Source: Neoroseomonas lacus
Lineage (GTDB): Bacteria > Pseudomonadota > Alphaproteobacteria > Acetobacterales > Acetobacteraceae
Assembly (NCBI RefSeq): GCF_014644535.1
Contig: NZ_BMKW01000012.1
Span: 62,001-126,000 of the forward strand
Length of the DNA stretch: 64,000 bases
Reading direction: 5' to 3'
Positions 1 through 7,800 of the stretch are shown here, piece after piece. The notes beneath the pieces were generated by a model that did no database searches, was not told the origin of the DNA, and was given only the letters and a program-made list of their open reading frames with translations. The translations under genes and the position numbers were made by a program. The number at the start of each line of letters is the position of its first letter. Within the stretch, counting starts at the first letter, position 1.

Positions 1-249
1 GACGATCACCGCCGGCGTGCGGTGCCCTGACCGCGTCGGTCCACCCGCCACCAGACCCGCCATATAGGCGGCGAGCCCCGCCATATCGAAGGCGCCATGC
101 TCCATGCCGATATTGATGTAGTCCGCCCAGGTCGCGGCATCCGCGCGGCCCTGCGCCTCGGTCAGCACATGGCCGGTGTGGTGGCCCGTGTAGTAGATCG
201 CCTGCTCTTGCCCGAGCAGTTCGATCGCCCGGTTGATGCGTGCGCCCAT
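1..249 (-). CDS. HpcH/HpaI-family aldolase (N-terminal part, cut by window edge)
   Basis: About 83 codons are visible, reading leftwards from an ATG at 249 with a GGAGG-type ribosome binding site just upstream. The N-terminus (MGARINRAIELL, then YYTGHHTG) and the stretch TWADYINIGMEHGAFD look like class II aldolases of the HpcH/HpaI/citrate lyase beta family, which cleave 2-keto-3-deoxy or 4-hydroxy-2-oxo acids in a metal-dependent reaction. The metal-binding and catalytic residues lie beyond the window, so the substrate cannot be inferred. The gene is separated from the next one by about 60 bases on the same strand and could be co-transcribed with it. Confidence 0.72.
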   Translation of the reverse strand, partial: MGARINRAIELLGQEQAIYYTGHHTGHVLTEAQGRADAATWADYINIGMEHGAFDMAGLAAYMAGLVAGGPTRSGHRTPAVIV

Positions 250-308
250 CGCCGTCCTCCCGCCTCGCCGGCCCGGGCCGACGTTGACGGGGGAAGGCTA
301 CGCCGGAA

Positions 309-1352
309 TCACCCGGGAATGGAAAGCCGCGGCGCCTCCAGCAGCCCGAGCCGATGCGCCTCCTCGGCGATCTGCACGGCGTTCAGCGCTGCGCCCTTGC
401 GCAGATTGTCCGCCACGCACCAGAAGGCGAGCCCATGCGGCACCGTGGTGTCGCGCCGCAGGCGGGAGATGAACACCGAATCCTCGCCGGCGATCTCGAT
501 CGGCGTCGCATAGCCGCCATCGTCGCGGTGATCGAGCACGGTGATCCCCGGCGCCTCGCGCAGCGCCTCGCGCGCCTGGCGTTCGGTGATCGCGGTCTCG
601 AACTCCACATGCACCGCCTCGCTATGGCCGATCATCACCGGCACGCGCACGCAGGTGGCAACCACCTGGATGTCGGGGTCGAGGATCTTGCGCGTCTCCA
701 CCGCCATCTTCCATTCCTCCTTCGTCGCGCCATCGTCCATGAAGGCGTCGATATGCGGGATGACATTGAAGGCGATCGGCTTGGTGAATTGTTCGGCGAG
801 CGGCGGGTCGTTGACGAAGACGCCGCGGGTCTGCGACCACAGCTCGTCCATCGCCTCCTTCCCCGCGCCGGAGACGGACTGATACGTCGCCACCACCACG
901 CGCCTGACCTTCGCGATGTCATGCAGCGGCTTCAGCGCCATCACCATCTGGATGGTCGAGCCATCGGGGTTGGCGATGATCCCCTTCTTCGGCCGCTTCG
1001 CCATGGCGTGCGGGTTCACTTCCGGCACCACCAGCGGTACGCCCGGTTCCATGCTGAACTGCGAGGTGTTGTCGATGACCAGGCAGCCGGCCGCCGCCGC
1101 GCGCGGCGCATGCACCGCGGAAATCGCCGCGCTCGGCGAGAACAGCGCGAGATGCGTGCCGGCGAAATCATAGCGGTCGAGGTCGCGCACCTTCAGCACG
1201 GTCTTCTCGCCGAAGGAGATTTCCTGCCCGGCCGAACGCCCCGAGGCGAGAGCCACTGCCTCATCCACCGGGAAGCCCCGTTCGGCGAGGGTCTTGATGA
1301 TCTCGCGCCCCACCGCGCTGGTGGCACCGATGATCGCGACCTTGTAGCCCAT
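309..1352 (-). CDS. asd: Aspartate-semialdehyde dehydrogenase homologue lacking the catalytic Cys
   Basis: 347 aa, normal length for the family, which reduces aspartyl phosphate to aspartate semialdehyde in the lysine, threonine, methionine and diaminopimelate pathways. The start at 1352 is preceded by GCAGGAGG; an in-frame extension to 1463 looks like read-through. The NADP-binding start GATSAVGRE (residues 9-17) is intact. The glutamine of TYQSVSGAGKE, the arginine of CVRVPV and the histidine of IGHSEAVH are kept. The active-site motif is normally NPNCST; here residues 128-133 read NPDGST, so Gly131 (codon at 960-962) replaces the nucleophilic cysteine. Either this copy is inactive or altered, with another asd elsewhere, or it does something different. 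The family call is secure; activity is doubtful. Confidence 0.85.
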   Translation of the reverse strand: MGYKVAIIGATSAVGREIIKTLAERGFPVDEAVALASGRSAGQEISFGEKTVLKVRDLDRYDFAGTHLALFSPSAAISAVHAPRAAAAGCLVIDNTSQFSMEPGVPLVVPEVNPHAMAKRPKKGIIANPDGSTIQMVMALKPLHDIAKVRRVVVATYQSVSGAGKEAMDELWSQTRGVFVNDPPLAEQFTKPIAFNVIPHIDAFMDDGATKEEWKMAVETRKILDPDIQVVATCVRVPVMIGHSEAVHVEFETAITERQAREALREAPGITVLDHRDDGGYATPIEIAGEDSVFISRLRRDTTVPHGLAFWCVADNLRKGAALNAVQIAEEAHRLGLLEAPRLSIPG

Positions 1353-1534
1353 GGGTGCCTCCTGCTCTGCTGGGCCGCCATCTAGCAGGTTGGGGCGAAA
1401 GTCACACGAGCGGGAAGGACGGCGGGGGCACCAGCCCTCGTGCCGGTCGCGCGAGGCACGCACCCTGGCGCGATCGGTCTTCGGTCGACGGCGTGGCGGC
1501 GCAGGGCCGCCGCGCCAGGCTCAAGCAGCCGCCA

Positions 1535-3856
1535 TCAGGCCGCGCGCACGGCCCTGAGGAAGTTGTCGGCGCGTTCGCGCAGCGTTGCCGCATCGCCCGA
1601 CAGCGCGTTCGACGCCTGCAACACCGCGGCGGCCGACCCGCCGGTGGCGTCCGCTGCATTGCGGATGCCTTCGATCCGCTGCGCCACGGTGCCGGTCGCT
1701 TCGGCCACCTGGGCGGCGGAGCGCGCGATCTCGCGCGTCGTCGCCCCCTGCTGTTCGACCGCCGCGGCGATCGCGGTAGCGATGTCCGAGGTGCGGTCGA
1801 CCGTCGTGCCGATGGCGCGGATCGCCTCCACCGCGTGGGTCGTCGCTCCCTGCATTTCGCTGATCTGGCGGCCGATCTCCTCGGTCGCCTTGGCGGTCTG
1901 GCCGGCGAGGCTCTTTACCTCGGAGGCGACCACGGCGAAGCCCTTGCCGGCCTCCCCGGCGCGGGCCGCCTCGATCGTGGCGTTGAGGGCGAGCAGGTTG
2001 GTCTGCCCGGCGATCTCGCCGATCAGCCTCACCACATCACCGATGCGCGAGGCCGCTTCGGCGAGGCCGCGCACGGTCGAATCGGTCGCCTTGGCCTCGG
2101 CCACCGCGCGCCGGGCCACATCGGCCGCCTCGGCGACGCGGCGGGTGATCTCCTCGACCGAGGCCGCCATCTCCTCGGCCGCCGCGGCGACTGCCTGCAC
2201 ATCCGCATTGGCCTGCATGCCGGCCTCGGAGACGGTGACCGCCTCGCGCCCGGTCTCGGCCGCCGCGTCGGTGAGGGTGCGCGCGGCATCCTGCATCTGG
2301 CGGGCCGAGGTTGCGACGGAATCCACCACCGCGCCGACATCGCCCTCGAAGCTGTCGGCCAGCCGCGCCTGTTCGGTCACGCGCTGCCAGGCGAGCATGG
2401 CACCGACATACTGCCCCTGCGCGTCGCGCAGCGCCGACACGTTGAGTTCGAGCGTCTCCTCGCCCATCACGATGCGCGCCTTGTGCGGCAGGTTCGCCGG
2501 GTCGGCGAGCAGCCCCCGGATGCGCCCCGGATCCTGGTGGAAGATGTCGATGCTCTGCCCGACCATGCTGTCGACCTTGACGGCCAGATGGTCCTGTACG
2601 CTGCGGATCAGTTCCTGTGCATGGCCATTCGCATAGGTCATGCGGAACTCATTGGCCGGGTCGGCAACGGAAACGCCGATCGGCATCTGTTCGATCATCT
2701 GGCCACGGCTGAAGGCCTCGCGCACCATGACGCGCAACCCTTCCACGGCCTCGGCGATGCGGCCGATCTCGTCGCGGCGGCCGCGATCGGTGACGGTGAC
2801 GGCGGCCTCCCCGGCGGCGATCGCGCCGATCGTGCCGGCCATGCGGCGCAGCGGCGCGCCGACCGTGCGGGCCAGCGTCCAGGCCGAGAGCAGCAGCACC
2901 AGCGCGATCGCGCCCGCGGCGATGCCGACGAGCGTCGTCTGATGACGCAGCGCCGCCTTCACCGCCTCGCCCGCGTCGAGGTCGATCGCCCGCAGCCGGT
3001 CATTGGCGGCAGTGACGGCGGCGACCAGTGCCGCGCGTGCCGGCTCGGCGCGATCGGTCGTGTACTGCGCGAGGTCGTGGCCACGCTGTATGGTCGCCAT
3101 GGCGGCCTCGGAAGCCTGCTCGGCGATGCGGCCGATGCGCTCCAGTTCCTCCTTCACGCGCGGCTGGTTGGAGGCTGTCGACACCGCGCCGCGCAGATGC
3201 ACGCGCGACTGCGCCGCGGCCCGGCGCGCCCGCTGCGCCTGCGTGTCATCCCCCGTGGCGAGGAAGCGCAGCGTCGAGGCCCGCATGTTCGTGGACCCCT
3301 GGTGGAAGGCGATGAAGCGCGTGCGCGCGTCCTCCCGCGCTTCGCCCGACAGGTCGAATTCGATCGCCGCATTCGCCCCTTCGAAGGCCTGGTCGTATTC
3401 CGCACCGCGGGCGAGGAACCCCTCATCGCGTGACTGGATGATGCCCGTGCGCTGTTCCGCCTGGTTGCGGATCGCCGTGCCGTAGTCCGAGGCCGCGTCC
3501 ACCAGGCGCGTCAGCAGCGCGGTGACCGATGCGTCATTGGCAACGTCGGCGGCGCGGCGCGCCAGCATGGCCGTACCATCCAGCGCCGCGAGGGCACCGT
3601 CGCGCGCCGTCCCGACATCGTCCGCCTGGTTCGCCGTGAGCATGGTCTGGACCTGGGCGGGGGCGGCGGCGACGGTGCCCATCGCTTCGGTCAGCAGCGC
3701 CGAAGCCTGACTGAGCTGTTCCTGATGCGCCAGGGTTTCCGACAGCTGTCGTCCGGTCAGCATGACCGTGGCAGCGACGCCACCCAACATGAGCAGGGCG
3801 AGTAGACTGGTCGTGAGTAATTTCAGACCGACCGATAGATTGAGAAAGGCGCGCAT
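1535..3856 (-). CDS. Methyl-accepting chemotaxis protein with PAS-like domain
   Basis: 773 aa membrane chemoreceptor. Order: TM1 about residues 10-33; a helical periplasmic ligand domain to about 305; TM2 about 308-329; a HAMP segment about 330-383; a PAS-like segment about 393-490 ([13 protein letters not shown] onwards); then the methyl-accepting signalling domain to the C-terminus. The signalling hairpin tip is recognisable ([20 protein letters not shown], then [15 protein letters not shown]). A cytoplasmic PAS-like domain between HAMP and the signalling domain suggests dual sensing, periplasmic plus cytoplasmic. No che genes are adjacent; a CheZ-like gene lies far away at 52.7-53.3 kb. 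The ligand is unknown. Confidence 0.93.
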   Translation of the reverse strand: MRAFLNLSVGLKLLTTSLLALLMLGGVAATVMLTGRQLSETLAHQEQLSQASALLTEAMGTVAAAPAQVQTMLTANQADDVGTARDGALAALDGTAMLARRAADVANDASVTALLTRLVDAASDYGTAIRNQAEQRTGIIQSRDEGFLARGAEYDQAFEGANAAIEFDLSGEAREDARTRFIAFHQGSTNMRASTLRFLATGDDTQAQRARRAAAQSRVHLRGAVSTASNQPRVKEELERIGRIAEQASEAAMATIQRGHDLAQYTTDRAEPARAALVAAVTAANDRLRAIDLDAGEAVKAALRHQTTLVGIAAGAIALVLLLSAWTLARTVGAPLRRMAGTIGAIAAGEAAVTVTDRGRRDEIGRIAEAVEGLRVMVREAFSRGQMIEQMPIGVSVADPANEFRMTYANGHAQELIRSVQDHLAVKVDSMVGQSIDIFHQDPGRIRGLLADPANLPHKARIVMGEETLELNVSALRDAQGQYVGAMLAWQRVTEQARLADSFEGDVGAVVDSVATSARQMQDAARTLTDAAAETGREAVTVSEAGMQANADVQAVAAAAEEMAASVEEITRRVAEAADVARRAVAEAKATDSTVRGLAEAASRIGDVVRLIGEIAGQTNLLALNATIEAARAGEAGKGFAVVASEVKSLAGQTAKATEEIGRQISEMQGATTHAVEAIRAIGTTVDRTSDIATAIAAAVEQQGATTREIARSAAQVAEATGTVAQRIEGIRNAADATGGSAAAVLQASNALSGDAATLRERADNFLRAVRAA

Positions 3857-3901
3857 GGGGGCCTCATGGAGGTATGGGCCCTCATTGTGGTGCGCTGCGC
3901 C

Positions 3902-4567
3902 TTAAGCGGCGGTGAAGCGCGCTGTCGCGCGGGTCTCCCACGACCGCCCGAAGGCGAGGAACAGGCCGACCACGACGAGCGTCATGCCGACATGCCAGAC
4001 CAACGCCTCGGCCGCGCCGTCGAGTTCGTGGAACAGCCACAGCCCCGCTGCCGAGAGCGCGGCGCCGGCGAGCCCGCCCATCGCCGCCACCGGCAGGGGA
4101 CGGATGCCCGCCGCATAGCGCAGCAGCCAGACCAGGGAACCCGACAGCGGAATGCCAAGGCCCAGGATGAAGCCCATGCAGCCCCAGGACACCCCTGGCA
4201 CCAGCGCCTGCGGCCCAATCCGCAGCACGTCGGCCAGGCAACCGGCCCCGAGCGTGCCGACCCACAGCACCGCGGCGGGAACCGGCAGCAACACCCAGCG
4301 GGGTGAGCGATCGGGCAAGGCAAGCTGGAACGCGGCGATCGTCGCCAGCACCCCGGTCGCCGCCGAGGCAAGCCACTGGATCATTTCCTGTGCATCGGCC
4401 AGCCGATCGGCGAGGTCTGGTCGCGGGCCGTGCCAGGCAACCGCCGCCACAATGACCATCAAGGCGAAGGCAAGCCAGGCGGCCGCGCGACGCAGGGGCG
4501 GCGCGAGCCGGTGCACCGGGCGAAGATCGGCGGAGAGGCGAGCGATGAGTTCCTCGGTAGTGGTCAC
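3902..4567 (-). CDS. nrsF: NrsF-family (DUF1109) anti-sigma factor
   Basis: 221 aa, with about six membrane segments after a short soluble N-terminus (TTTEELIARLSADLRPVHRL) that would hold the sigma factor. It starts at a GTG overlapping the sigma stop by GTGA, so the two are translationally coupled. Two cysteines in the membrane part (GAGCLADVL and SWGCMGF) match the pair conserved in NrsF proteins; in Caulobacter such cysteines are needed for the sigmaF response to metal or oxidative stress. Expected role: inner-membrane sequestration of the upstream ECF sigma until stress. The family assignment rests on this topology, the cysteine pair and the sigma neighbour. Confidence 0.82.
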   Translation of the reverse strand: MTTTEELIARLSADLRPVHRLAPPLRRAAAWLAFALMVIVAAVAWHGPRPDLADRLADAQEMIQWLASAATGVLATIAAFQLALPDRSPRWVLLPVPAAVLWVGTLGAGCLADVLRIGPQALVPGVSWGCMGFILGLGIPLSGSLVWLLRYAAGIRPLPVAAMGGLAGAALSAAGLWLFHELDGAAEALVWHVGMTLVVVGLFLAFGRSWETRATARFTAA

Positions 4568-5217
4568 TGTTCGTCCTCCGCACCCAATCGCCGTCGCAGC
4601 GAGCGCAGGGCCCGGTGGGTCGCGACCTTCAATGCGCCAATCGACAGGCCGGAACGGCGTGACGCCTCGGCCAGCGGTAAGTCCTCAAGCTTCGCCAGGC
4701 GCAGCGCCGTGCGCTGGCTTTCCGGCAATTCGGCGACGGCCTCGCGCAGCTGGCGGCCGGCGATACGTTCCTCACCCGTCTCGCCAGCCGGGGCGGCGAG
4801 GGTCTCGGCATGGTCGTCGATCGGGGTTTCCCGTCCCGCCCCGCGGCCGCGCCGGCGCAACCGGTCGACGCAGCGGCGCTCGGCGATGGCGACGATCCAG
4901 GGGCGCAGCGGGCGGTCGGGGTCGTAGGTCGCGATCATGCGGTGGATGGTCAGCAGCGTGTCCTGCACCGCATCCTCGGCTTCGTGCGAATCGCGGATCC
5001 GGCGGCGCGCGATGGCGCGCAGCAGCGGCAGGCAGTCGCGCAGCAGACGGTCATAGGCGCGCGCATCCCCGGCCTGCGCGGCCACCATCCATGCCTCCCA
5101 CTGGCCGTCACTCTCGCCTGCCACGGCGCGCCCCTTATGCTGCGCGCGCACCATAGGACGAACGGGCCGAGCCAAGAAGCGCAGCGGCGGCGCGGGGTAG
5201 CCGAGGGCGGCGCTCAT
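4564..5217 (-). CDS. ECF RNA polymerase sigma factor (SigF-like)
   Basis: 217 aa with sigma region 2 (DRLLRDCLPLLRAIARRRI, then HEAEDAVQDTLLTIHR) and region 4 (LPESQRTALRLAKLEDLPLAEASRRSGLSIGALKV, given here only as its span 165-200). The start at 5217 is chosen because it overlaps the opgC stop by ATGA; an internal ATG at 5154 would give a more usual N-terminus (MVRAQHKG) and cannot be excluded. It is followed immediately by its NrsF-type anti-sigma factor, the arrangement of the stress-responsive sigmaF system of alphaproteobacteria. The coupling to opgC upstream is unusual. Confidence 0.88.
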   Translation of the reverse strand: MSAALGYPAPPLRFLARPVRPMVRAQHKGRAVAGESDGQWEAWMVAAQAGDARAYDRLLRDCLPLLRAIARRRIRDSHEAEDAVQDTLLTIHRMIATYDPDRPLRPWIVAIAERRCVDRLRRRGRGAGRETPIDDHAETLAAPAGETGEERIAGRQLREAVAELPESQRTALRLAKLEDLPLAEASRRSGLSIGALKVATHRALRSLRRRLGAEDEQ

Positions 5218-6332
5218 CGCGTCACCAGGACCGGCGTCATGCGCCGGCGATCCACCAGCAGGCCCTGGCCGAGCAGGATGCTGACGCCAAGCAGGGTCAG
5301 CACCGGGTCGACCCACCAGGCGCCCGGCATCAACCGATAGGCCACAGTAAAGCCCCAGGCCAGGAACAGCCCGGTGCGGAACACGTCGAGGCTGTGCCGC
5401 CCCGCCGCCGCCATGGCCTGCGCCAGCGGGTGGTGCATCCAGGCGGCATCCTTCGGCACCAGCACGGCAAATAGGTAGGCAAGGGCAAGCGCGTGCAGCA
5501 GCGCCACCGGACCCAGATGCGTCTTGCCCGCCAGCGTCCAGATCAGGCCGATGTCGAAGGCGGGCTCGATGCGGATGGCGATGCTAAGCGCCGCGCCGAA
5601 GGCGACCAGCGCGGCCGCCGCCACCACCACCCCGTTGACCCGCCCGATCGCCGCCCCGTTCAGCAGCGCACGCCGGCCGAACCAGGCGCCGATCATGAAG
5701 ACGAACTGCCAGGCCAGGGGTTCGAGCCCGGTGCCCATCCAGGCTGGCCAATGCCACAGGTCGAATTGCACCCCGCCCCAGACCGCCCCGGGGGCGAGCA
5801 GCGCCGCCGCCCCGAACCGCTGCACCAGCCACAGGAAGCCCGGCAACGCCAGCATCGACAGGACGAAGACCGGCAGGATGTCCATGTAGACCGGCATGTA
5901 GAGCAGCAGCATCGCCCCCGGCAGCGCCACCAGCGGCTGATGGGCGAGCGTCCCCCAGCCGAGCCGGTCGACCTCGCCGGGCAGGGGAATGCCCATTTCG
6001 GCCCAAAGGATCAGCGCCCCGGTCATCAGGAACAGCAGCAGATGCACCAGCCACAGACGGAAGGCGCGGCGCCAGATGTCGCGCGCCGCCGCCAGCGCGC
6101 CGTCCCGGCTGGCCTTGGCCGTATGCACTGAGGCGAGCACGAAGCCCGACAGGAACAGGAACTGCTCGGAACTGTCCGACAGGCCCCAGGCGGCATGGAT
6201 GCCATAGGCCCCGAACGACGAGCCCACCGCATGGGCCCCGAAGATCGACACCTGCAGCCACCCCCGGATGATGTCGAGGCGCAGGTCCCGCGGAGGGCGG
6301 GACAGCGGGCGTTGCGTGGCGGCACTTGCCAT
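5214..6332 (-). CDS. opgC: OpgC-type membrane acyltransferase
   Basis: 372 aa, about ten membrane helices, beginning PRDLRLDIIRGW after a short cytosolic tail. The pattern RLD..RG near the N-terminus, GLSDSSEQFLFLSGF and YMPVYMDILP match OpgC proteins, which transfer succinyl groups to osmoregulated periplasmic glucans in the inner membrane. The start at 6332 has GGAGAG about ten bases upstream; a longer open frame to 6623 has no support. It is the first gene of an overlapping trio with an ECF sigma factor and NrsF, so glucan modification may be tied to envelope stress control. No opgG/opgH lies in the window. Confidence 0.85.
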   Translation of the reverse strand: MASAATQRPLSRPPRDLRLDIIRGWLQVSIFGAHAVGSSFGAYGIHAAWGLSDSSEQFLFLSGFVLASVHTAKASRDGALAAARDIWRRAFRLWLVHLLLFLMTGALILWAEMGIPLPGEVDRLGWGTLAHQPLVALPGAMLLLYMPVYMDILPVFVLSMLALPGFLWLVQRFGAAALLAPGAVWGGVQFDLWHWPAWMGTGLEPLAWQFVFMIGAWFGRRALLNGAAIGRVNGVVVAAAALVAFGAALSIAIRIEPAFDIGLIWTLAGKTHLGPVALLHALALAYLFAVLVPKDAAWMHHPLAQAMAAAGRHSLDVFRTGLFLAWGFTVAYRLMPGAWWVDPVLTLLGVSILLGQGLLVDRRRMTPVLVTR

Positions 6333-6486
6333 GCGGGCATCTCTCCAGGGCGACCGAGATGGCTGCCTTGCAGGGGGCTTTTCGCCGCGGGCGCGAGCCC
6401 GGTTACGCTCTGTCACGCGGGAACTTGTCCGGCCTCGGCCACGAGGCCACTTGCCGACTCGACCGCCGAGGCGACATGGATAGGCC

Positions 6487-6912
6487 GTGCTGCACCTCAT
6501 CAAACTCTCGGTCGGGCCCAAGGATGTCGCCGCGCTGTCGGCGCTGCAAGCCGACCGCCTGCGCACCGACCCGCCGCTGCGCGCCTGGACCCGCATGTTC
6601 CCCAAGCGGATCGACGAGGTCACCGATGGTGGCTCGATTTACTGGGTGGTGGCCGGCTTCGTGCGGGTGCGCCAACGCATCCTCGGCCTGCGTGAGGAAC
6701 AATGGGACGACAACACCCCCTGCGCCGCGCTGCTGCTCGACCCCACGCTGGTCCCGGTCGAGGCGCGGCCGATGAAGGCCTTCCAGGGTTGGCGCTACCT
6801 GAAGCCGGAAGAAGCGCCGCCCGATGTGGCGACCGGCCGGCCGGCGCCACGCGGGCTCGACCGGCTGCCGCCGCAACTGCGGCGTGACCTGGCCGAACTC
6901 TGCCTAATCTGA
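6487..6912 (+). CDS. DUF1489 family protein
   Basis: 141 aa starting at a GTG (LHLIKLSVGPKDV). The pattern of an N-terminal LIKL.VG, a central RMFPKR and a C-terminal FQGWRYL (residues 98-104) followed by a prolyl stretch is that of DUF1489, a small soluble family spread through alphaproteobacteria with no established function. It is divergent from opgC and convergent with the hydrogenase-related operon. The protein has no signal peptide, membrane segment or recognisable catalytic motif. Confidence 0.82.
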   Translation: MLHLIKLSVGPKDVAALSALQADRLRTDPPLRAWTRMFPKRIDEVTDGGSIYWVVAGFVRVRQRILGLREEQWDDNTPCAALLLDPTLVPVEARPMKAFQGWRYLKPEEAPPDVATGRPAPRGLDRLPPQLRRDLAELCLI

Positions 6913-7086
6913 ACGGCCGTTCGCGACGGCGTCGCGAAGCCCATCCCGATCGGCGGCGCCGGCCCGGACCCGCACTCGATCATCCATCCGACCGAGAATG
7001 CCGGCGGCGTCGCGGCGCTGGACGCTGCCTTCGGCCGGGCGCCGGCGCCCGCCGCATGCCCCATCGTTGGGTTGCGTTGCCGATTT

Positions 7087-7103
7087 TCGTACAACCTGTA
7101 CGA
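7087..7103. promoter_or_regulatory. Perfect 7-bp inverted repeat, possible operator
   Basis: TCGTACA-ACC-TGTACGA is a perfect palindrome with a 3-base spacer inside an A/T-richer island (about 7080-7120) downstream of the DUF1489 gene and just before the structured stretch at 7140-7264. Its form fits a dimeric repressor site. Which transcript it would control is not clear, as no protein gene starts nearby on the plus strand. Confidence 0.35.
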
Positions 7104-7119
7104 GTTGCGGTTTATTAAG

Positions 7120-7264
7120 GTTCCTGCCACGCACTCGAGAGGCGTGACCTGCGATCCTCCGTTCTGTCGCGACGGCTTATTCCCGGCAGGTCGTCGCCTG
7201 ACTGACCCTTCCGCAAGGCGGGGTCTTTGGCCCGGCTGGAGCAATCCAGCCGGGCTAATTTTAT
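7120..7264 (+). ncRNA. Candidate structured small RNA ending in a terminator
   Basis: No gene fits 6913-7260 on either strand, yet 7140-7199 folds into a long hairpin: AGGCG (7140-7144) and GACCTGC (7146-7152) pair with GCAGGTC (7186-7192) and CGCCT (7195-7199), with an inner CCGT/ACGG stem (7159-7162 and 7172-7175) inside an asymmetric bulge. Two more hairpins follow, the last being the terminator at 7230-7264. This closing-stem, bubble, apical-hairpin layout would suit a small RNA. No clear -35/-10 pair is visible. The 5' end given is a guess. Confidence 0.35.
7230..7264 (+). terminator. Strong intrinsic terminator hairpin
   Basis: A perfect 10-bp G+C-rich stem, GCCCGGCTGG (7230-7239) with CCAGCCGGGC (7246-7255), loop AGCAAT, followed by TAATTTTAT. 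On the plus strand it would end the DUF1489 transcript or the candidate small RNA. It overlaps the stop codon of the convergent hyfI-like gene at 7261. Confidence 0.75.
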
Positions 7265-7800
7265 GGCGTGGCGCGCCGCGGCGGCGCCTCGGCCTCCAGT
7301 AGCGCCAGCAGCCCTTCCAGTAATTGCTCGGGCGAGGGCGGGCAGCCCGGAATGAGCAGGTCCACCGGCAACACCGCGCCGACGCCGCCATGCACGGCGT
7401 ACGATCCCTTGAACACGCCGCCATCGACCGCGCAGTCCCCGGCGGCGACGACCCAACGCGGTTCCGGCGTGCAGGCGAGGGCGCGCTCCATCGCCTCGGC
7501 CATGTTGCGGCAGGCCGGCCCGGTCACCAGCAGCACGTCGGCATGCTTGGGCGAGGCGACGAAGCGCAGCCCGAATCGCTCGAGGTCGTAGGCGACGTTC
7601 TGCAGCGCGTTCACCTCCAGCTCGCAGCCATTGCAGGAGCCACTGTCGATTTCGCGAATCGACAGGCTGCGGCCGAGCCGGGCGCGCGCCGTTGCCGCCA
7701 GCCGTTCGCCCAGCGCGGCGATGGTCGGCTGCGACAGCGCGGGCGCGGGATCGGTCAATGGCCGGCCGACCAGGGCGCGAGCGAGGCGAGGCCAGAGCAT
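7261..7800 (-). CDS. NuoB/HyfI-like iron-sulfur subunit of hydrogenase-related complex
   Basis: 179 aa small subunit carrying the proximal [4Fe-4S] cluster. Cluster ligands are visible as CNGC (Cys56, Cys59), GDCA (Cys123) and PGCPPSPEQ (Cys153), the pattern of group 4 hydrogenase small subunits and complex I NuoB. An extra cysteine sits at 97 (GPACRN). The ATG at 7800 overlaps the preceding large-subunit stop (TAATG). It is the last gene of the six-gene operon. With the cluster intact but the adjacent nickel site degraded, it probably passes electrons within a membrane oxidoreductase rather than to hydrogen. Confidence 0.9.
   Translation of the reverse strand: MLWPRLARALVGRPLTDPAPALSQPTIAALGERLAATARARLGRSLSIREIDSGSCNGCELEVNALQNVAYDLERFGLRFVASPKHADVLLVTGPACRNMAEAMERALACTPEPRWVVAAGDCAVDGGVFKGSYAVHGGVGAVLPVDLLIPGCPPSPEQLLEGLLALLEAEAPPRRATP

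Noticed and set aside
1355-3433. Long plus-strand open frame opposite the chemoreceptor gene
   Set aside because: High G+C gives long antisense frames; its composition (Arg, His, Gly) is that of a shadow and the minus frame encodes a clear chemoreceptor.
6913-7070. Possible protein remnant in the plus frame after the DUF1489 stop (GAGPDPHSIIHPTENAGG)
   Set aside because: It has no start, no stop-delimited homology I recognise, and reads equally well as G+C-rich intergenic DNA.
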